Assembly (NCBI GenBank): GCA_903868245.1
Contig: CAIPUN010000154.1
Coordinates: forward strand, 1-63,413
Reading direction: 5' to 3'
Length of the DNA: 63,413 bases
Origin: an uncultured Sphingomonadales bacterium
Lineage (GTDB): Bacteria > Pseudomonadota > Alphaproteobacteria > Sphingomonadales > Sphingomonadaceae
Below the pieces are notes generated by a model. It worked only from the letters and a program-made list of their open reading frames with translations, was not told the DNA's origin and did no database searches. A program made the translations under genes and the position numbers. Within the stretch, counting starts at the first letter, position 1. Each line of letters starts with the position of its first letter. Below are positions 9,040-18,316 of this stretch, piece after piece.

Positions 9040-10257
9040 TTGTACGAGAACACTGACGCACTTGCTGTAGTCCGCGCCCTCCGCCCGGACGAACCAATCA
9101 CGCTACTCCGCCCACATGCTGCTGCGCGCGCGGCCCGTTTCTTCGTAGAGAAGTTTCAGGGTAAGTCGCTTTATGCTGTCAAAGCGAACCCAACACCTGC
9201 CCTTCTGGAAATCCTGTGGGGCGCTGGCATCACACATTATGATGTAGCATCCTTGGGCGAAGTTCGGCTGGTTCATAAATTTTTACCAGATGCGAAGCTT
9301 TGCTTCATGCATCCGGTCAAGAGCGAGCGTGCCATTGCGCAAGCGTATCATAACCATAATGTCCGAACATTCAGCCTCGACAGTATCGAAGAGCTGGACA
9401 AGATTGTGCGCGCAACTGCCTTAGACGGCGTTGCTGCAACGGACCTTGAGCTATGCGTACGTATTCGCGTGTCGTCCGAGCATGCAAAATTAAGCCTGTC
9501 TTCAAAATTTGGTGCGGATCCATCTGAGGTTGCCGATCTATTGGTTGCAACGCGTCAGGTTGCCGATAGCCTTGGTATTTGCTTTCATGTCGGTAGCCAG
9601 GCTATGACGCCAGCGGCCTATGCCGATGCGATGGAACATGTCCGCGCCGCGATTGTCGAGGCGTCGGTCACGGTTGACATCGTAGACGTTGGCGGCGGTT
9701 TTCCCTCCGTTTATCCCGGCATGGAGCCTCCGGCACTAGATGGCTATTTCGATGTTATTCATAACTGCTTTGAAGATTTGCCGATTAGCTACTCCGCGGA
9801 GCTTTGGTGCGAACCTGGCCGTGCATTGTGCGCCGAATATGCATCTCTGCTCGTGAAGGTCGAAAAACGGCGCGGTAACGAACTATTCATCAATGATGGT
9901 GCGTATGGTTCTTTGTTCGACGCCGCGCATGTTGGCTGGCGCTTCCCTGTGGCCCTGCAAAGGTCGGAAACGTCTATTGGGACCCAGATGGCTGAGTTCA
10001 GCTTCTACGGGCCTACCTGCGACGATATGGACCATATGGCGGGGCCATTCATCCTTCCCGATGATGTCCAGGCGGGCGATTATATCGAAGTTGGAATGCT
10101 CGGTGCTTATGGCTGTGCCATGCGGACCGAATTTAACGGCTTTGGCGAAACTGAAACGCTAGTCGTGGCGGATGAACCAATGGCAACGCTTTATGGCTGG
10201 GCTCCAGCCAATGACATTGGTGTTCGGGCAACGCGTTCGCAAAGCTCAAACGTTTAA
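9040..10257 (+). CDS. Ornithine/diamino-acid decarboxylase, type III PLP fold
   Basis: Eukaryotic-type (alanine-racemase-fold) decarboxylase, probably making putrescine from ornithine. Visible motifs are YAVKANPTP with the PLP lysine at about residue 48, GGGFPSVYPG, WCEPGRALC (phosphate loop) and FYGPTCDDMDHM, whose cysteine is catalytic in ODC relatives. Ornithine versus lysine versus both (L/ODC) cannot be settled by eye. No ATG is in frame: candidate starts are TTG 9004, TTG 9007 and TTG 9040. The last is chosen because a GGGGG run sits about 10 bases upstream and the family N-terminus begins near this point. It is the third polyamine gene in a row and would supply putrescine to the two preceding enzymes. 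Confidence 0.88.
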   Translation: MYENTDALAVVRALRPDEPITLLRPHAAARAARFFVEKFQGKSLYAVKANPTPALLEILWGAGITHYDVASLGEVRLVHKFLPDAKLCFMHPVKSERAIAQAYHNHNVRTFSLDSIEELDKIVRATALDGVAATDLELCVRIRVSSEHAKLSLSSKFGADPSEVADLLVATRQVADSLGICFHVGSQAMTPAAYADAMEHVRAAIVEASVTVDIVDVGGGFPSVYPGMEPPALDGYFDVIHNCFEDLPISYSAELWCEPGRALCAEYASLLVKVEKRRGNELFINDGAYGSLFDAAHVGWRFPVALQRSETSIGTQMAEFSFYGPTCDDMDHMAGPFILPDDVQAGDYIEVGMLGAYGCAMRTEFNGFGETETLVVADEPMATLYGWAPANDIGVRATRSQSSNV

Positions 10258-10322
10258 GTTCGGTTTGACAAATTAGCTGAGCTGCACCACCCTTCCCATC
10301 TAATTATGGGGAGATTTGATAT

Positions 10323-10751
10323 ATGAATATGCCTATTTTGGCGCCAGCAGCGGCATTAGTGCTGTGGTCAGTTTTCATGATGTTTTGGCTGATGGCGGCG
10401 CGTCTGCCCGCTATGGCCAAAATTGGCATAGACCTTCGCAAGGCTGCGCCTGGTGGGCGCGGACAAGACATTGATCCCAATTTGCCACCACCTGTGGCTT
10501 GGAAGTCGCATAATTACGCACATCTTATGGAACAGCCGACGGTATTTTATGCCGCGGTTATCATCTTGGCTATTTCCGGCGGGGCAACCGACCTTTCGGT
10601 ATATTTGGCTTGGGGTTATACGATTTTGCGGGTGCTCCACAGTATCTGGCAATCGACGGTCAATATCGTCAGCATCCGTTTTGTGTTGTTTGTGTTGTCA
10701 TCATTGTGCCTGACGGTTTTGGCCGTACAGGCTGTGATGGCAACCATTTAA
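10323..10751 (+). CDS. MAPEG family membrane protein (first copy)
   Basis: 142-residue integral membrane protein with four predicted hydrophobic segments (about 6-28, 73-90, 96-108 and 118-140). Its layout matches bacterial MAPEG proteins (membrane-associated proteins in eicosanoid and glutathione metabolism). The conserved region around HLMEQPTVFYA (about residue 67 onward) is shared with the next gene. Bacterial members are mostly uncharacterised and a glutathione transferase activity cannot be inferred. A GGGGAG ribosome site precedes the ATG. It is 12 bases upstream of its paralogue. Confidence 0.85.
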   Translation: MNMPILAPAAALVLWSVFMMFWLMAARLPAMAKIGIDLRKAAPGGRGQDIDPNLPPPVAWKSHNYAHLMEQPTVFYAAVIILAISGGATDLSVYLAWGYTILRVLHSIWQSTVNIVSIRFVLFVLSSLCLTVLAVQAVMATI

Positions 10752-10763
10752 AGGGGGAGTAAT

Positions 10764-11207
10764 ATGGAAAGCAGTATTTTAGGGCCTGTCGTCGCGCTTG
10801 CGGCGTGGACGATGATTATTTGGATATGGATGTACGCGACGCGCTTACCAGCTATGGGCCGCGCAGGCATTGACGGAACCAAGATTGTTGGTTCCTCCGC
10901 CGGTGCCTTGCGCGATGCGCTGGCTGCCAAGGGCGAAGAAAAAGCGTCGTGGGTTGCAGATAATTATAACCACTTACATGAAGCACCTACGGTGTTTTAT
11001 GCGGTCTGTTTGACACTTGCCATGGTTGGCCAGGGCGACAATCTGAATGCAACGATCGCTTGGGTCTATGTGGGCCTTCGTGTCGCACATAGCTTGGTTC
11101 AAATTTTGTCGAACCGCGTTATCATTCGGTTTGGACTGTTTGCATTGTCGTCACTGGCACTCATGATGCTCGTCGCACATGCCGTAATGGCGGTGCTTCT
11201 TCACTAA
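10764..11207 (+). CDS. MAPEG family membrane protein (second copy)
   Basis: 147-residue paralogue of the preceding gene with the same four-helix layout and matching motifs (HLHEAPTVFYAV here, HLMEQPTVFYAA in the first copy; both have MYATRLPAM or MAARLPAM near the N-terminus). The two are clearly a tandem duplication, already well diverged. AAGGGGGAG lies just before the ATG, so the two are probably translated from one message. The stop overlaps the end of the convergent RNA methyltransferase by four bases. Substrate unknown. Confidence 0.85.
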   Translation: MESSILGPVVALAAWTMIIWIWMYATRLPAMGRAGIDGTKIVGSSAGALRDALAAKGEEKASWVADNYNHLHEAPTVFYAVCLTLAMVGQGDNLNATIAWVYVGLRVAHSLVQILSNRVIIRFGLFALSSLALMMLVAHAVMAVLLH

Positions 11208-12403
11208 CGGCCGAAATGCCCAACCAGCTCGATATGGGTTGACCAGCGGAATTGCCCAACAGGCCAAATCCGCTGCAACCTATATCCGGCGGCCACCAGC
11301 ATCTTTGCATCCCGCGCAAAGCTGGCGGGGTTACAACTTACATACGCAATATTCGGCACATTCGATGCAGAAAGCTGGGCGACTTGTTCTTTGGCGCCTG
11401 CGCGTGGCGGATCAAGCACCACCGTCTGGAATTTGTTGAGTTCTTCTGCCGAGAGAGGCCGCCGGAACAAGTCGCGATGTTCTGTGAATATCGTTCGGCC
11501 TGTGCGCCCTGCTGCTGCTTTAAGGGCAAGGCTGGCCTGAAGATCAGCTTCACCTGCATAGACCTTACAATCTGGCCCCATGGATAAGGCGAAAGTCCCA
11601 GAACCTGCAAACAAGTCCGCCACGATGGTGTAGTTACCAATGATGGAATTGACGGCCTCTACCAACGCCGCCTCACCATCCTCAGTGGCTTGCAGGAAGC
11701 CGTAAGGCTGATAACCCACAGCAACACCGCCAAGCGTTACCGTAACAGGCTCAGGCTCATAAAAGGGTACAGGACCATAGCCTTCATCCAACGAAAGGCG
11801 CGCAAGATTATGGGTTTTCGCAAATTCCGACAAGGTCTCATGCGTATCGAGATCATTCGCGATCCAGTTTTCAATCAATACGTCAACGCCTTGATCGACC
11901 ATCGCCAATTTGATCTGAACCTGACGCGCACGGTTAAGCCGAGGCTCCAGCAGGCTGCGCAGTGGCTTAAGCAGCGCAAATAGCTCTGGCGCTACGACAT
12001 CACATTGTCGCAAGTCTAAGATACGGTGACTTTTTTCGGTGCTGAAGCCCAGTTGAAACTGCTTCCCTGCCCATGCCGAACGGACCGCAATGCGCCGGCG
12101 GGTGGCGGGTGGAGACAAATGGACGGGCATCACTTCGCCGATGCTTACCTGTTGCGTCGCAAGGGCGTGCGTTACGCGTTCGGCAATGAATAGCCTCAGA
12201 CTGTCCTCGTCGAGATGTTGCAATTGGCAACCACCGCACAAAGGAAAATGCTGACATGGTGGTGCGACGTGGTGCGGGCCGTGTATTAGCCCGCCCGATG
12301 GGTCTACAATATCGCCCGGTGCTGCCAAAGCCACATACCGACCATTTGCAGTGACGCCATCACCGCGCGCGGCCACCCTGATAATTTCTTCTGTCAAATC
12401 CAT
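11204..12403 (-). CDS. RNA (uracil-5-)methyltransferase, TrmA/RlmD-like
   Basis: SAM-dependent m5U RNA methyltransferase, probably acting on 23S rRNA. Three cysteines at 50, 56 and 59 (CQHFPLCGGC) with a later LDLRQC would ligate the [4Fe-4S] cluster of RlmC/RlmD-type enzymes. The SAM site reads DLFAGSGTFAL. The C-terminal catalytic region has VLDPPRAGAKEQ and YVSCNPASFARD, with the nucleophilic cysteine in a related position. The N-terminal region is short for a full TRAM domain. The ATG at 12403 is chosen over codons up to 12433 because MDLTEEIIRVAARGDGV matches the family start. The exact target uridine (tRNA U54, U747 or U1939) is not decidable here. Confidence 0.88.
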   Translation of the reverse strand: MDLTEEIIRVAARGDGVTANGRYVALAAPGDIVDPSGGLIHGPHHVAPPCQHFPLCGGCQLQHLDEDSLRLFIAERVTHALATQQVSIGEVMPVHLSPPATRRRIAVRSAWAGKQFQLGFSTEKSHRILDLRQCDVVAPELFALLKPLRSLLEPRLNRARQVQIKLAMVDQGVDVLIENWIANDLDTHETLSEFAKTHNLARLSLDEGYGPVPFYEPEPVTVTLGGVAVGYQPYGFLQATEDGEAALVEAVNSIIGNYTIVADLFAGSGTFALSMGPDCKVYAGEADLQASLALKAAAGRTGRTIFTEHRDLFRRPLSAEELNKFQTVVLDPPRAGAKEQVAQLSASNVPNIAYVSCNPASFARDAKMLVAAGYRLQRIWPVGQFRWSTHIELVGHFGR

Positions 12404-12445
12404 ACCGCCCCATGCCCGTGAAGAGGCACGCAATCAACCAGCGAC

Positions 12446-14167
12446 TTAGATATCAGCGAATACGTGGGTTTCTTTGGCACCACCAGGATGCGTTACCGCC
12501 CCCTTATAAGCAGGACCAACATTCTGGGCATAACGCCATATCGCGCCAGATTGATAATCCGTTTGACGCGGCTTCCAGCTTTTACGACGCTCTTCAAGGA
12601 CTGCCGGAGCGACATTGAGATCTATTACACCCGTTTCGGCGTCGATCATGATTTCGTCACCATCCTCGATCAAAGCAATGGGCCCACCCAAAGCAGCCTC
12701 TGGCCCAACATGGCCGATGCAGAATCCACGTGTGGCTCCAGAGAACCGTCCATCGGTAATGAGAGCTACTTTCTCACCCATCCCCTGCCCGTAAAGAGCC
12801 GCTGTGGTCGACAGCATTTCGCGCATGCCGGGACCTCCCCTTGGTCCTTCATAACGGATGACAATGACCGATCCTTCACGAATTTCTCTTGCCTCAACGG
12901 CAGCAAAACAATCCTCTTCACAATCATAAACCTGTGCAGGACCAGTAAAGGTCAATCGATCCATGCCCGCAACTTTCACAATTGCGCCTTCTGGAGCCAG
13001 TGTACCGCGAAGCCCAACCACGCCGCCAGTCGGCGTTATAGGAGCTGTCGCAGGATAAATGACCTTTTGATCAGGGTTCCAAGTTATTTGATCGATATTC
13101 TCACCAAGTGTTTTGCCCGTAACTGTCATGCAATCACCGAACAATAATCCCTCTGCCAGCAAGGACTTCATAAGCATATACACGCCACCGGCATCATACA
13201 TGTCGCGCGCGACAAACTGACCGCCGGGTTGGAGATCGGCCATATATGGCGTGGTCTTAAACGCATCTGCCACATCGAATAGATCGAATTCAATACCAGC
13301 CTCATGGGCCATGGCCGGCAAATGCAAAGCGCCGTTGGTTGATCCCCCAGTTGCGGCAACAATTCGTGCCGCATTAACAAAAGCTTCACGCGTACATATG
13401 TCACGCGGACGGATATTTCGTGCGAGCAAATCCATCACTTGGACGCCGGCGGCATGCGCAATTTGGTCACGGGTTGAATAAGGTGCTGGCGCCATGTTGC
13501 TGTTTGGCAACGAAAGACCAATCGCTTCTCCAACACAGGCCATGGTGTTCGCGGTATATTGTCCGCCACATGCGCCATGGCCGGGACAAGCCACGCGCTC
13601 AAGCTCTTCCAATTCCGATAAAGGGCACGCGCCCGCAGCATATTTGCCGACGATTTCGAAAACATCCTTGACCGTGACGTCTTTGTTATTGTGACGGCCA
13701 GGAAGGATGGAGCCGCCATATACGAAAATCGAGGGCACGTTTAAACGCAACATCGCCATCATAATGCCTGGCAGGGATTTGTCGCAGCCCGCAAAGCCCA
13801 CAAGCGCGTCATAGCAGTGACCGCGCACCGACAGTTCAACCGAATCCGCGATAACTTCGCGGCTAACCAAGGAAGATTTCATCCCTTGATGCCCCATGGC
13901 AATACCGTCGGTTACGGTGATAGTATTGAAACGGCGCGGCATGCCGCCACCCTGCTCCACGCCGACACGCGCGATATCGGCTTGCGCATCTAGCGTTGTG
14001 TTGCACGGTGCGCTGTCATTTCCAGCGGACACCACGCCTACAAATGGCCGTGCGATTTCTTCAGCGGTCAGGCCCATAGCGTAATAATAGCTGCGATGTG
14101 GGGCACGTTCTGGCCCTACAGACACATGGCGGCTTGGCAATTTGGACTTGTCGAACTGGTTTGGCAT
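12446..14167 (-). CDS. ilvD: Dihydroxy-acid dehydratase
   Basis: Fe-S dehydratase of branched-chain amino acid synthesis that converts 2,3-dihydroxy-isovalerate (or methylvalerate) to the 2-oxo acid. Length 573 aa. Cluster-ligand regions are visible: [21 protein letters not shown] and [17 protein letters not shown]. The C-terminal [19 protein letters not shown] block is also intact. The ATG at 14165-14167 has a perfect GGAGGT ribosome site two to eight bases upstream; in-frame codons up to 14242 lie upstream of it and are rejected. It is the second gene of a leftward group, and no other ilv genes are in the window. Confidence 0.97.
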   Translation of the reverse strand: MPNQFDKSKLPSRHVSVGPERAPHRSYYYAMGLTAEEIARPFVGVVSAGNDSAPCNTTLDAQADIARVGVEQGGGMPRRFNTITVTDGIAMGHQGMKSSLVSREVIADSVELSVRGHCYDALVGFAGCDKSLPGIMMAMLRLNVPSIFVYGGSILPGRHNNKDVTVKDVFEIVGKYAAGACPLSELEELERVACPGHGACGGQYTANTMACVGEAIGLSLPNSNMAPAPYSTRDQIAHAAGVQVMDLLARNIRPRDICTREAFVNAARIVAATGGSTNGALHLPAMAHEAGIEFDLFDVADAFKTTPYMADLQPGGQFVARDMYDAGGVYMLMKSLLAEGLLFGDCMTVTGKTLGENIDQITWNPDQKVIYPATAPITPTGGVVGLRGTLAPEGAIVKVAGMDRLTFTGPAQVYDCEEDCFAAVEAREIREGSVIVIRYEGPRGGPGMREMLSTTAALYGQGMGEKVALITDGRFSGATRGFCIGHVGPEAALGGPIALIEDGDEIMIDAETGVIDLNVAPAVLEERRKSWKPRQTDYQSGAIWRYAQNVGPAYKGAVTHPGGAKETHVFADI

Positions 14168-14202
14168 ACTGACCTCCGTTAAGCCTTGCGCTTTAAGCCA
14201 TT

Positions 14203-14940
14203 TTATATGGATAAGCCAAGCTGTTCCGAAACAAAATGGCACATATCTGCCAATGTGCGTGCGTATCTTGCTTGTCCATCGAGACCACTTGATAGATCCT
14301 GCCGCATCTCAATTCCGATATAGGGGATGTTATTGGCTTCGGCGTGGCGGTTCATGGTCGCATTAAGCAGCTTGCCGGAATAAGGGAGTTGGTCGCCAAC
14401 GCAATAACCGGCATCCTCCAGAAACGGTATGGCCAATTTGGACGCCGCTTCCTGTTCATTATACAGCACCCCAACCTCCCAAGGCCGCGCCTCATGTGGT
14501 TTGCTCTCTAAGGATGGTGTAAAGCTGTGTAGCGATAAAATCAGGGCCGGGCGGTGCTGAGACAGCAATTGCTGCAAATGGTCGTGATAGGGCCTGTGAA
14601 AGCGTTCCAGTCTTGCCTGTTTGTCCGTCAGGCTGGTAATGTTACCGGGAATAATTATCCCATCGCTTTCGCTGGGGATGGCGGCAGGATCACTTTCATC
14701 TCTGTTTAAATCGACAACAAGGCGCGAATAACCGCCTAGATAGGCCGCAAAGCGCGCATCTTGTGTGATCAAGCGCACAACCTCTACAACGCCAATGTCC
14801 CAAGCAATATGCTCGCGAAGGAGCGCAGGGTAGATCCCTAGATCAATATCATCGGGAATGCGGTTCGACGCGTGGTCCCCGATGATCAGGAACCCGCCTT
14901 GCCGCGGCGTTCCTAATATTTCGAACGGCGCATCCGTCAT
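14203..14940 (-). CDS. N-formylglutamate amidohydrolase family protein
   Basis: Metal-dependent hydrolase of the HutG2/FGase family, 245 aa. Family motifs are [12 protein letters not shown] near the N-terminus (zinc site), DLNRDESDP, a [10 protein letters not shown] histidine block and IGIEMRQDL near the end. The best known activity is cleavage of N-formylglutamate in histidine degradation, but no hut genes are nearby, so the real substrate is open. Its ATG (14938-14940) overlaps the ispE stop as ATGA, which implies translational coupling; codons up to 14967 are rejected for that reason. Confidence 0.85.
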   Translation of the reverse strand: MTDAPFEILGTPRQGGFLIIGDHASNRIPDDIDLGIYPALLREHIAWDIGVVEVVRLITQDARFAAYLGGYSRLVVDLNRDESDPAAIPSESDGIIIPGNITSLTDKQARLERFHRPYHDHLQQLLSQHRPALILSLHSFTPSLESKPHEARPWEVGVLYNEQEAASKLAIPFLEDAGYCVGDQLPYSGKLLNATMNRHAEANNIPYIGIEMRQDLSSGLDGQARYARTLADMCHFVSEQLGLSI

Positions 14941-15764
14941 CTCAGCATACTGGCCATGGACCACCAATCTGGGTCAAGTGTTGCTCTTGCTGACTCAAGG
15001 GTTTCTGCATCGTCAAACAAGGCAAAGCATGTCGCCCCAGAACCGGACATGCGAACGAACGCTGGTTTTGCGAGCGAAAGGCGGTCAAGAATATCGGTAA
15101 TGACCGGACAAATCGCTGCAGCAATCGGTTCAAGGTCGTTTTGCCCTTTAATCGCAGCGTCCCATATATCGCCGCGATGAACTGCGCCGCCATCAATGCC
15201 TTTCCATGCCTTAAATATCGCTGCTGTAGAAACGGATTGCAGAGGGTTGACGAGTAACACATGTCGCGCGGCGATCTTGCTATCGTCCAAAAAAGACAGT
15301 GCAGTTCCAGTTCCGCTACCGAAACTTGGGCGGCTGTAAACGCAAGCGGGAATGTCTGCACCTAATGGGGCAAGAATATCTGCCAGTTCGTGCTCGGTCG
15401 CATGTAAGTCCCAAAGCTGGTTAAGCAGCCTTCCAGTGGCCGCAGCGTCGGCCGACCCTCCACCTATACCAGATGCAATAGGCAATCTTTTGTCGAGCCG
15501 GATCGCGGCACCTTGCGAAACTCCGTAATGTGCCTTCAAGGACAAAGCTGTTTGTAGCACCAAATTGCTGTGATCCGTCTTTAATCCCGTTCCAAAGGGG
15601 CCAACAATCTCAAGGCTCAATGCATTTGTTGGGCACGCAGTTAGGATATCGCCGTCCTGCACAAAGGCGAACAGCGTTTCAATGTCATGATAGCCATCGT
15701 CCCGCCGTTTCCTGACGTGCAAGGCGAGATTTATCTTTGCAAAGGCTATTTCAGAATGTTCCAC
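14937..15764 (-). CDS. ispE: 4-diphosphocytidyl-2-C-methyl-D-erythritol kinase
   Basis: GHMP-family kinase of the non-mevalonate (MEP) isoprenoid pathway; phosphorylates the 2-hydroxyl of CDP-methylerythritol. Length 275 aa. The N-terminal AFAKINLALHV carries the conserved lysine, LPIASGIGGGSADAAA is the GHMP ATP loop, and MSGSGATCFALF is the third GHMP motif. The start is GTG at 15762-15764. Its stop is coupled (ATGA) to the amidohydrolase downstream. A strong hairpin lies between it and the etf gene upstream. Confidence 0.96.
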   Translation of the reverse strand: MEHSEIAFAKINLALHVRKRRDDGYHDIETLFAFVQDGDILTACPTNALSLEIVGPFGTGLKTDHSNLVLQTALSLKAHYGVSQGAAIRLDKRLPIASGIGGGSADAAATGRLLNQLWDLHATEHELADILAPLGADIPACVYSRPSFGSGTGTALSFLDDSKIAARHVLLVNPLQSVSTAAIFKAWKGIDGGAVHRGDIWDAAIKGQNDLEPIAAAICPVITDILDRLSLAKPAFVRMSGSGATCFALFDDAETLESARATLDPDWWSMASMLR

Positions 15765-15782
15765 GACACAACCTTAACCCCG

Positions 15783-15805
15783 GGGTGGCGACCGAACCGC
15801 CACCC
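15783..15805 (-). terminator. Hairpin just after the ETF-QO stop
   Basis: GGGTGGCG (15783-15790) pairs perfectly with CGCCACCC (15798-15805) around a 7-base loop, beginning 4 bases beyond the stop codon of the ETF-ubiquinone oxidoreductase. No good T-run follows in the leftward direction, so it may be a weak terminator or a 3'-end stabiliser. ispE starts shortly after. Confidence 0.5.
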
Positions 15806-15808
15806 GCA

Positions 15809-17449
15809 TTACATATTGGGGTAGTTAGGCCCACCGCCGCCCTCTGGCGTCACCCAATTGATATTCTGGTTCGGGTCTTTGATATCGCAAGTCTTACAAT
15901 GAACGCAATTTTGCGAATTGATTTGATAGCGCGGGTCCTTGCCATCTTCTTCAATCCACTCATACACACCCGCGGGGCAATACCGCGTTGATGGACCCGC
16001 AAACTCCATAAACTCGCTGTTTTTCTGAAGGTCCATATCTTTGACCTGCAGATGAATTGGCTGGTCTTCGGCATGGTTGGTGTTTGAAAGAAAAACCGAA
16101 GACAGACGGTCAAAACTGAAAATTCCGTCTGGCTTTGGATATTCGATACGTTCGGCGCCCTTCTTCTTTTTTAGTGCCTTATGGTCCGGATGATGCTTCA
16201 TCGTAAATGGCATGCGAATTCCAAAATTCTCTAGCCACATATTGACACCAGCAAGTGCGCTGCCCAGCAAGTTGCCGTATTTTTCTACCAGCGGAAGGAC
16301 GTTGCGCACCATACGCAATTCTTTGTAAATCCAGCTATTTTCATAGGCTGCTTGATAGGAAGTAAGCGCGTCATGTTCGCGGCCCGCAGCGAGGGCTTCA
16401 ACAGCAGCTTCAGCCGCCAGCATGCCCGACTTCATCGCAGTATGCGTGCCCTTGATACGCGGCACGTTTACGAAGCCTGCCGAACACCCAATCAAAGCGC
16501 CGCCAGGGAATGCGAGTTCAGGTACTGACTGCCAACCACCGTCGCTAATTGCACGGGCGCCGTAGGAAACACGACGTCCACCAGCCAATATTTTCTTCAC
16601 CTCTGGATGGGTTTTCCAACGCTGGAGTTCTTCGAATGGCGACAAATAGGGGTTGGAGTAATTCAGCCACACAACAAAACCCAAGGCAACCTGGTTGTTG
16701 GCCTGATGATATAGAAACGCGCCGCCATTGGCATCGGTCAGCGGCCAGCCTTGGCTATGGATCACCCGGCCAGCAGCGTGTTGCTCTGGCGGAATATCCC
16801 ACAATTCCTTCAAGCCGATGCCGTAAACCTGCGGCTCGCAATCCTTATCCAGTCCAAATTGGGGCTTAAGCAACTTGGTGAGGTGGCCGCGCACGCCTTC
16901 TGCAAAGAAGGTGTATTTTGCATGCAATTCCATACCGCGCATATAATCGTCTTTATGGCTGCCATCGCGGGCAATGCCCATGTCGCCAGTTGCGACCCCC
17001 CTAACTGAGCCATCGCTGTTGTAGAGAATTTCTGCGGCCGAAAATCCGGGAAAAATTTCAACACCTAGATTTTCTGCCTGTCCTGCCAACCAGCGGCAGA
17101 CATTTCCGAGTGAGCCGGTGTATGTACCCTTATTGTGCATGAAACCAGGCGTCAGGAAATGCGGCATATTGAACTTGCCAGTCTTGGTCATGATCCAATG
17201 CTGATTGTCATTCACGGGCGTATCGGCCAGCGGGCAACCCATGTTCTTCCAGTCAGGCAGCAACTCATCCAAGGCCTTTGGATCTATGACTGCACCTGAT
17301 AAAATATGCGCGCCCACTTCGGAACCTTTTTCAAGGACGCAGACGCTGGTGTCAGGGGACAATTGTTTTATGCGGATTGCAGCCGAAAGTCCTGCTGGCC
17401 CGGCACCAACAATCACAACATCATAGGGCATCGACTCACGTTCACTCAT
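15809..17449 (-). CDS. Electron transfer flavoprotein-ubiquinone oxidoreductase
   Basis: 546-aa membrane-associated flavo-iron-sulfur enzyme that passes electrons from ETF (acyl-CoA and amino-acid dehydrogenases) to ubiquinone. The FAD motif GAGPAGLSAAIRIK is at about 15-28. The mid-region GAHILSGAVIDPKAL and GCSAGFVNVPRIKGTHTAM match the family. The C-terminal [4Fe-4S] ligands are in YCPAGVYEW and CVHCKTCDIKDP. The ending GGGGPNYPNM is typical. ATG at 17449. The etfA/etfB partners are not in the window. It delivers electrons to the same quinone pool as the nuo complex at 51-63 kb. Confidence 0.96.
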   Translation of the reverse strand: MSERESMPYDVVIVGAGPAGLSAAIRIKQLSPDTSVCVLEKGSEVGAHILSGAVIDPKALDELLPDWKNMGCPLADTPVNDNQHWIMTKTGKFNMPHFLTPGFMHNKGTYTGSLGNVCRWLAGQAENLGVEIFPGFSAAEILYNSDGSVRGVATGDMGIARDGSHKDDYMRGMELHAKYTFFAEGVRGHLTKLLKPQFGLDKDCEPQVYGIGLKELWDIPPEQHAAGRVIHSQGWPLTDANGGAFLYHQANNQVALGFVVWLNYSNPYLSPFEELQRWKTHPEVKKILAGGRRVSYGARAISDGGWQSVPELAFPGGALIGCSAGFVNVPRIKGTHTAMKSGMLAAEAAVEALAAGREHDALTSYQAAYENSWIYKELRMVRNVLPLVEKYGNLLGSALAGVNMWLENFGIRMPFTMKHHPDHKALKKKKGAERIEYPKPDGIFSFDRLSSVFLSNTNHAEDQPIHLQVKDMDLQKNSEFMEFAGPSTRYCPAGVYEWIEEDGKDPRYQINSQNCVHCKTCDIKDPNQNINWVTPEGGGGPNYPNM

Positions 17450-17563
17450 TGCCTTTATCCTTTACCCGGCATATAGTTCCAGCCGTCCCATTATATGAAC
17501 TGCCTGTGGTAATTGCCATGCCAAGCAATTGACCCCGCCGTCAACTGGTGACTGAAGGGATTT

Positions 17564-18316
17564 ATGGAGGATCGGGGAAAAACTGCTGCTTTTGTTGCTG
17601 TTGAGTCATTATCTGGTTGGTGGGAGCTTGCTGGGGTTGATTCGGCTGTGCATGAGAGCGCTGTGGATTTGCTAGCCCAGCATGCCGTTGATACATCCTC
17701 GAACATGTCGGTCCTCTCCCTATCCGAAAAAAAACAGACAGAGGCGCAGGCAACGCCTACCGTAATCTGGCCTAATGATATTGTGACCCTTCGCGAGATG
17801 GTAGTCAGTGGCGCGCCCCTACCGGGCAACACTTATGGCCCTGTTCGCTCTCCGTCCGTTGGTCCGATAAGTAGCGACGTGATGGTTGTCTCGGATCTAC
17901 CGGACATAATGCCTATGGCTGAGAATAGGACGTCTTTGAATGTAGAACTGCTGCATCGGATGCTTGCGGCAATCGGGATCGATACCGCGCAGTGTCATTG
18001 CACATGGTTAGCGACGAGCATGCCGCCAGCAGGAGAGATTCCCGCAACGGACTTGCCCGAACTCGCCCACTTTATGTTGCACCAAATGCAGCTGATTAAA
18101 CCCAAATCGCTTGTGATACTTGGTTCCGCGGCATGCAAGGCTCTGTTGGGCGAAGAACTCATGCATGCACGGACCGAGTTACGTAACATTGTCCATGATG
18201 GCCTTAACATACCAACGCTGGCGACATTTCATCCACGAACGCTTATTGCGCGACCTGCAATGAAGAAGCAGGCATGGATAGACTTGCAAATGTTCGCAAA
18301 AATGGTGGTGCTATGA
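17564..18316 (+). CDS. Uracil-DNA glycosylase superfamily-like protein, motif-poor
   Basis: 250-aa protein whose C-terminal half resembles family 4 uracil-DNA glycosylases: LIKPKSLVILGSAACKALL and a final TFHPRTLIARPAMKKQAW segment correspond to the family's HPxxLLxxPxxKxxxW block. The N-terminal half is unusual. The GEAPGxxEDxxG catalytic motif is replaced by a VVSDLPDIMPMAENRTS stretch, and the N-terminal cysteine pair for the [4Fe-4S] cluster is missing. Only three cysteines exist in the protein (CHC and AAC contexts). It may be a non-catalytic or altered-specificity relative. Its stop overlaps the lytic transglycosylase start as ATGA. It could be assigned a different function by structure. 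Confidence 0.7.
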   Translation: MEDRGKTAAFVAVESLSGWWELAGVDSAVHESAVDLLAQHAVDTSSNMSVLSLSEKKQTEAQATPTVIWPNDIVTLREMVVSGAPLPGNTYGPVRSPSVGPISSDVMVVSDLPDIMPMAENRTSLNVELLHRMLAAIGIDTAQCHCTWLATSMPPAGEIPATDLPELAHFMLHQMQLIKPKSLVILGSAACKALLGEELMHARTELRNIVHDGLNIPTLATFHPRTLIARPAMKKQAWIDLQMFAKMVVL

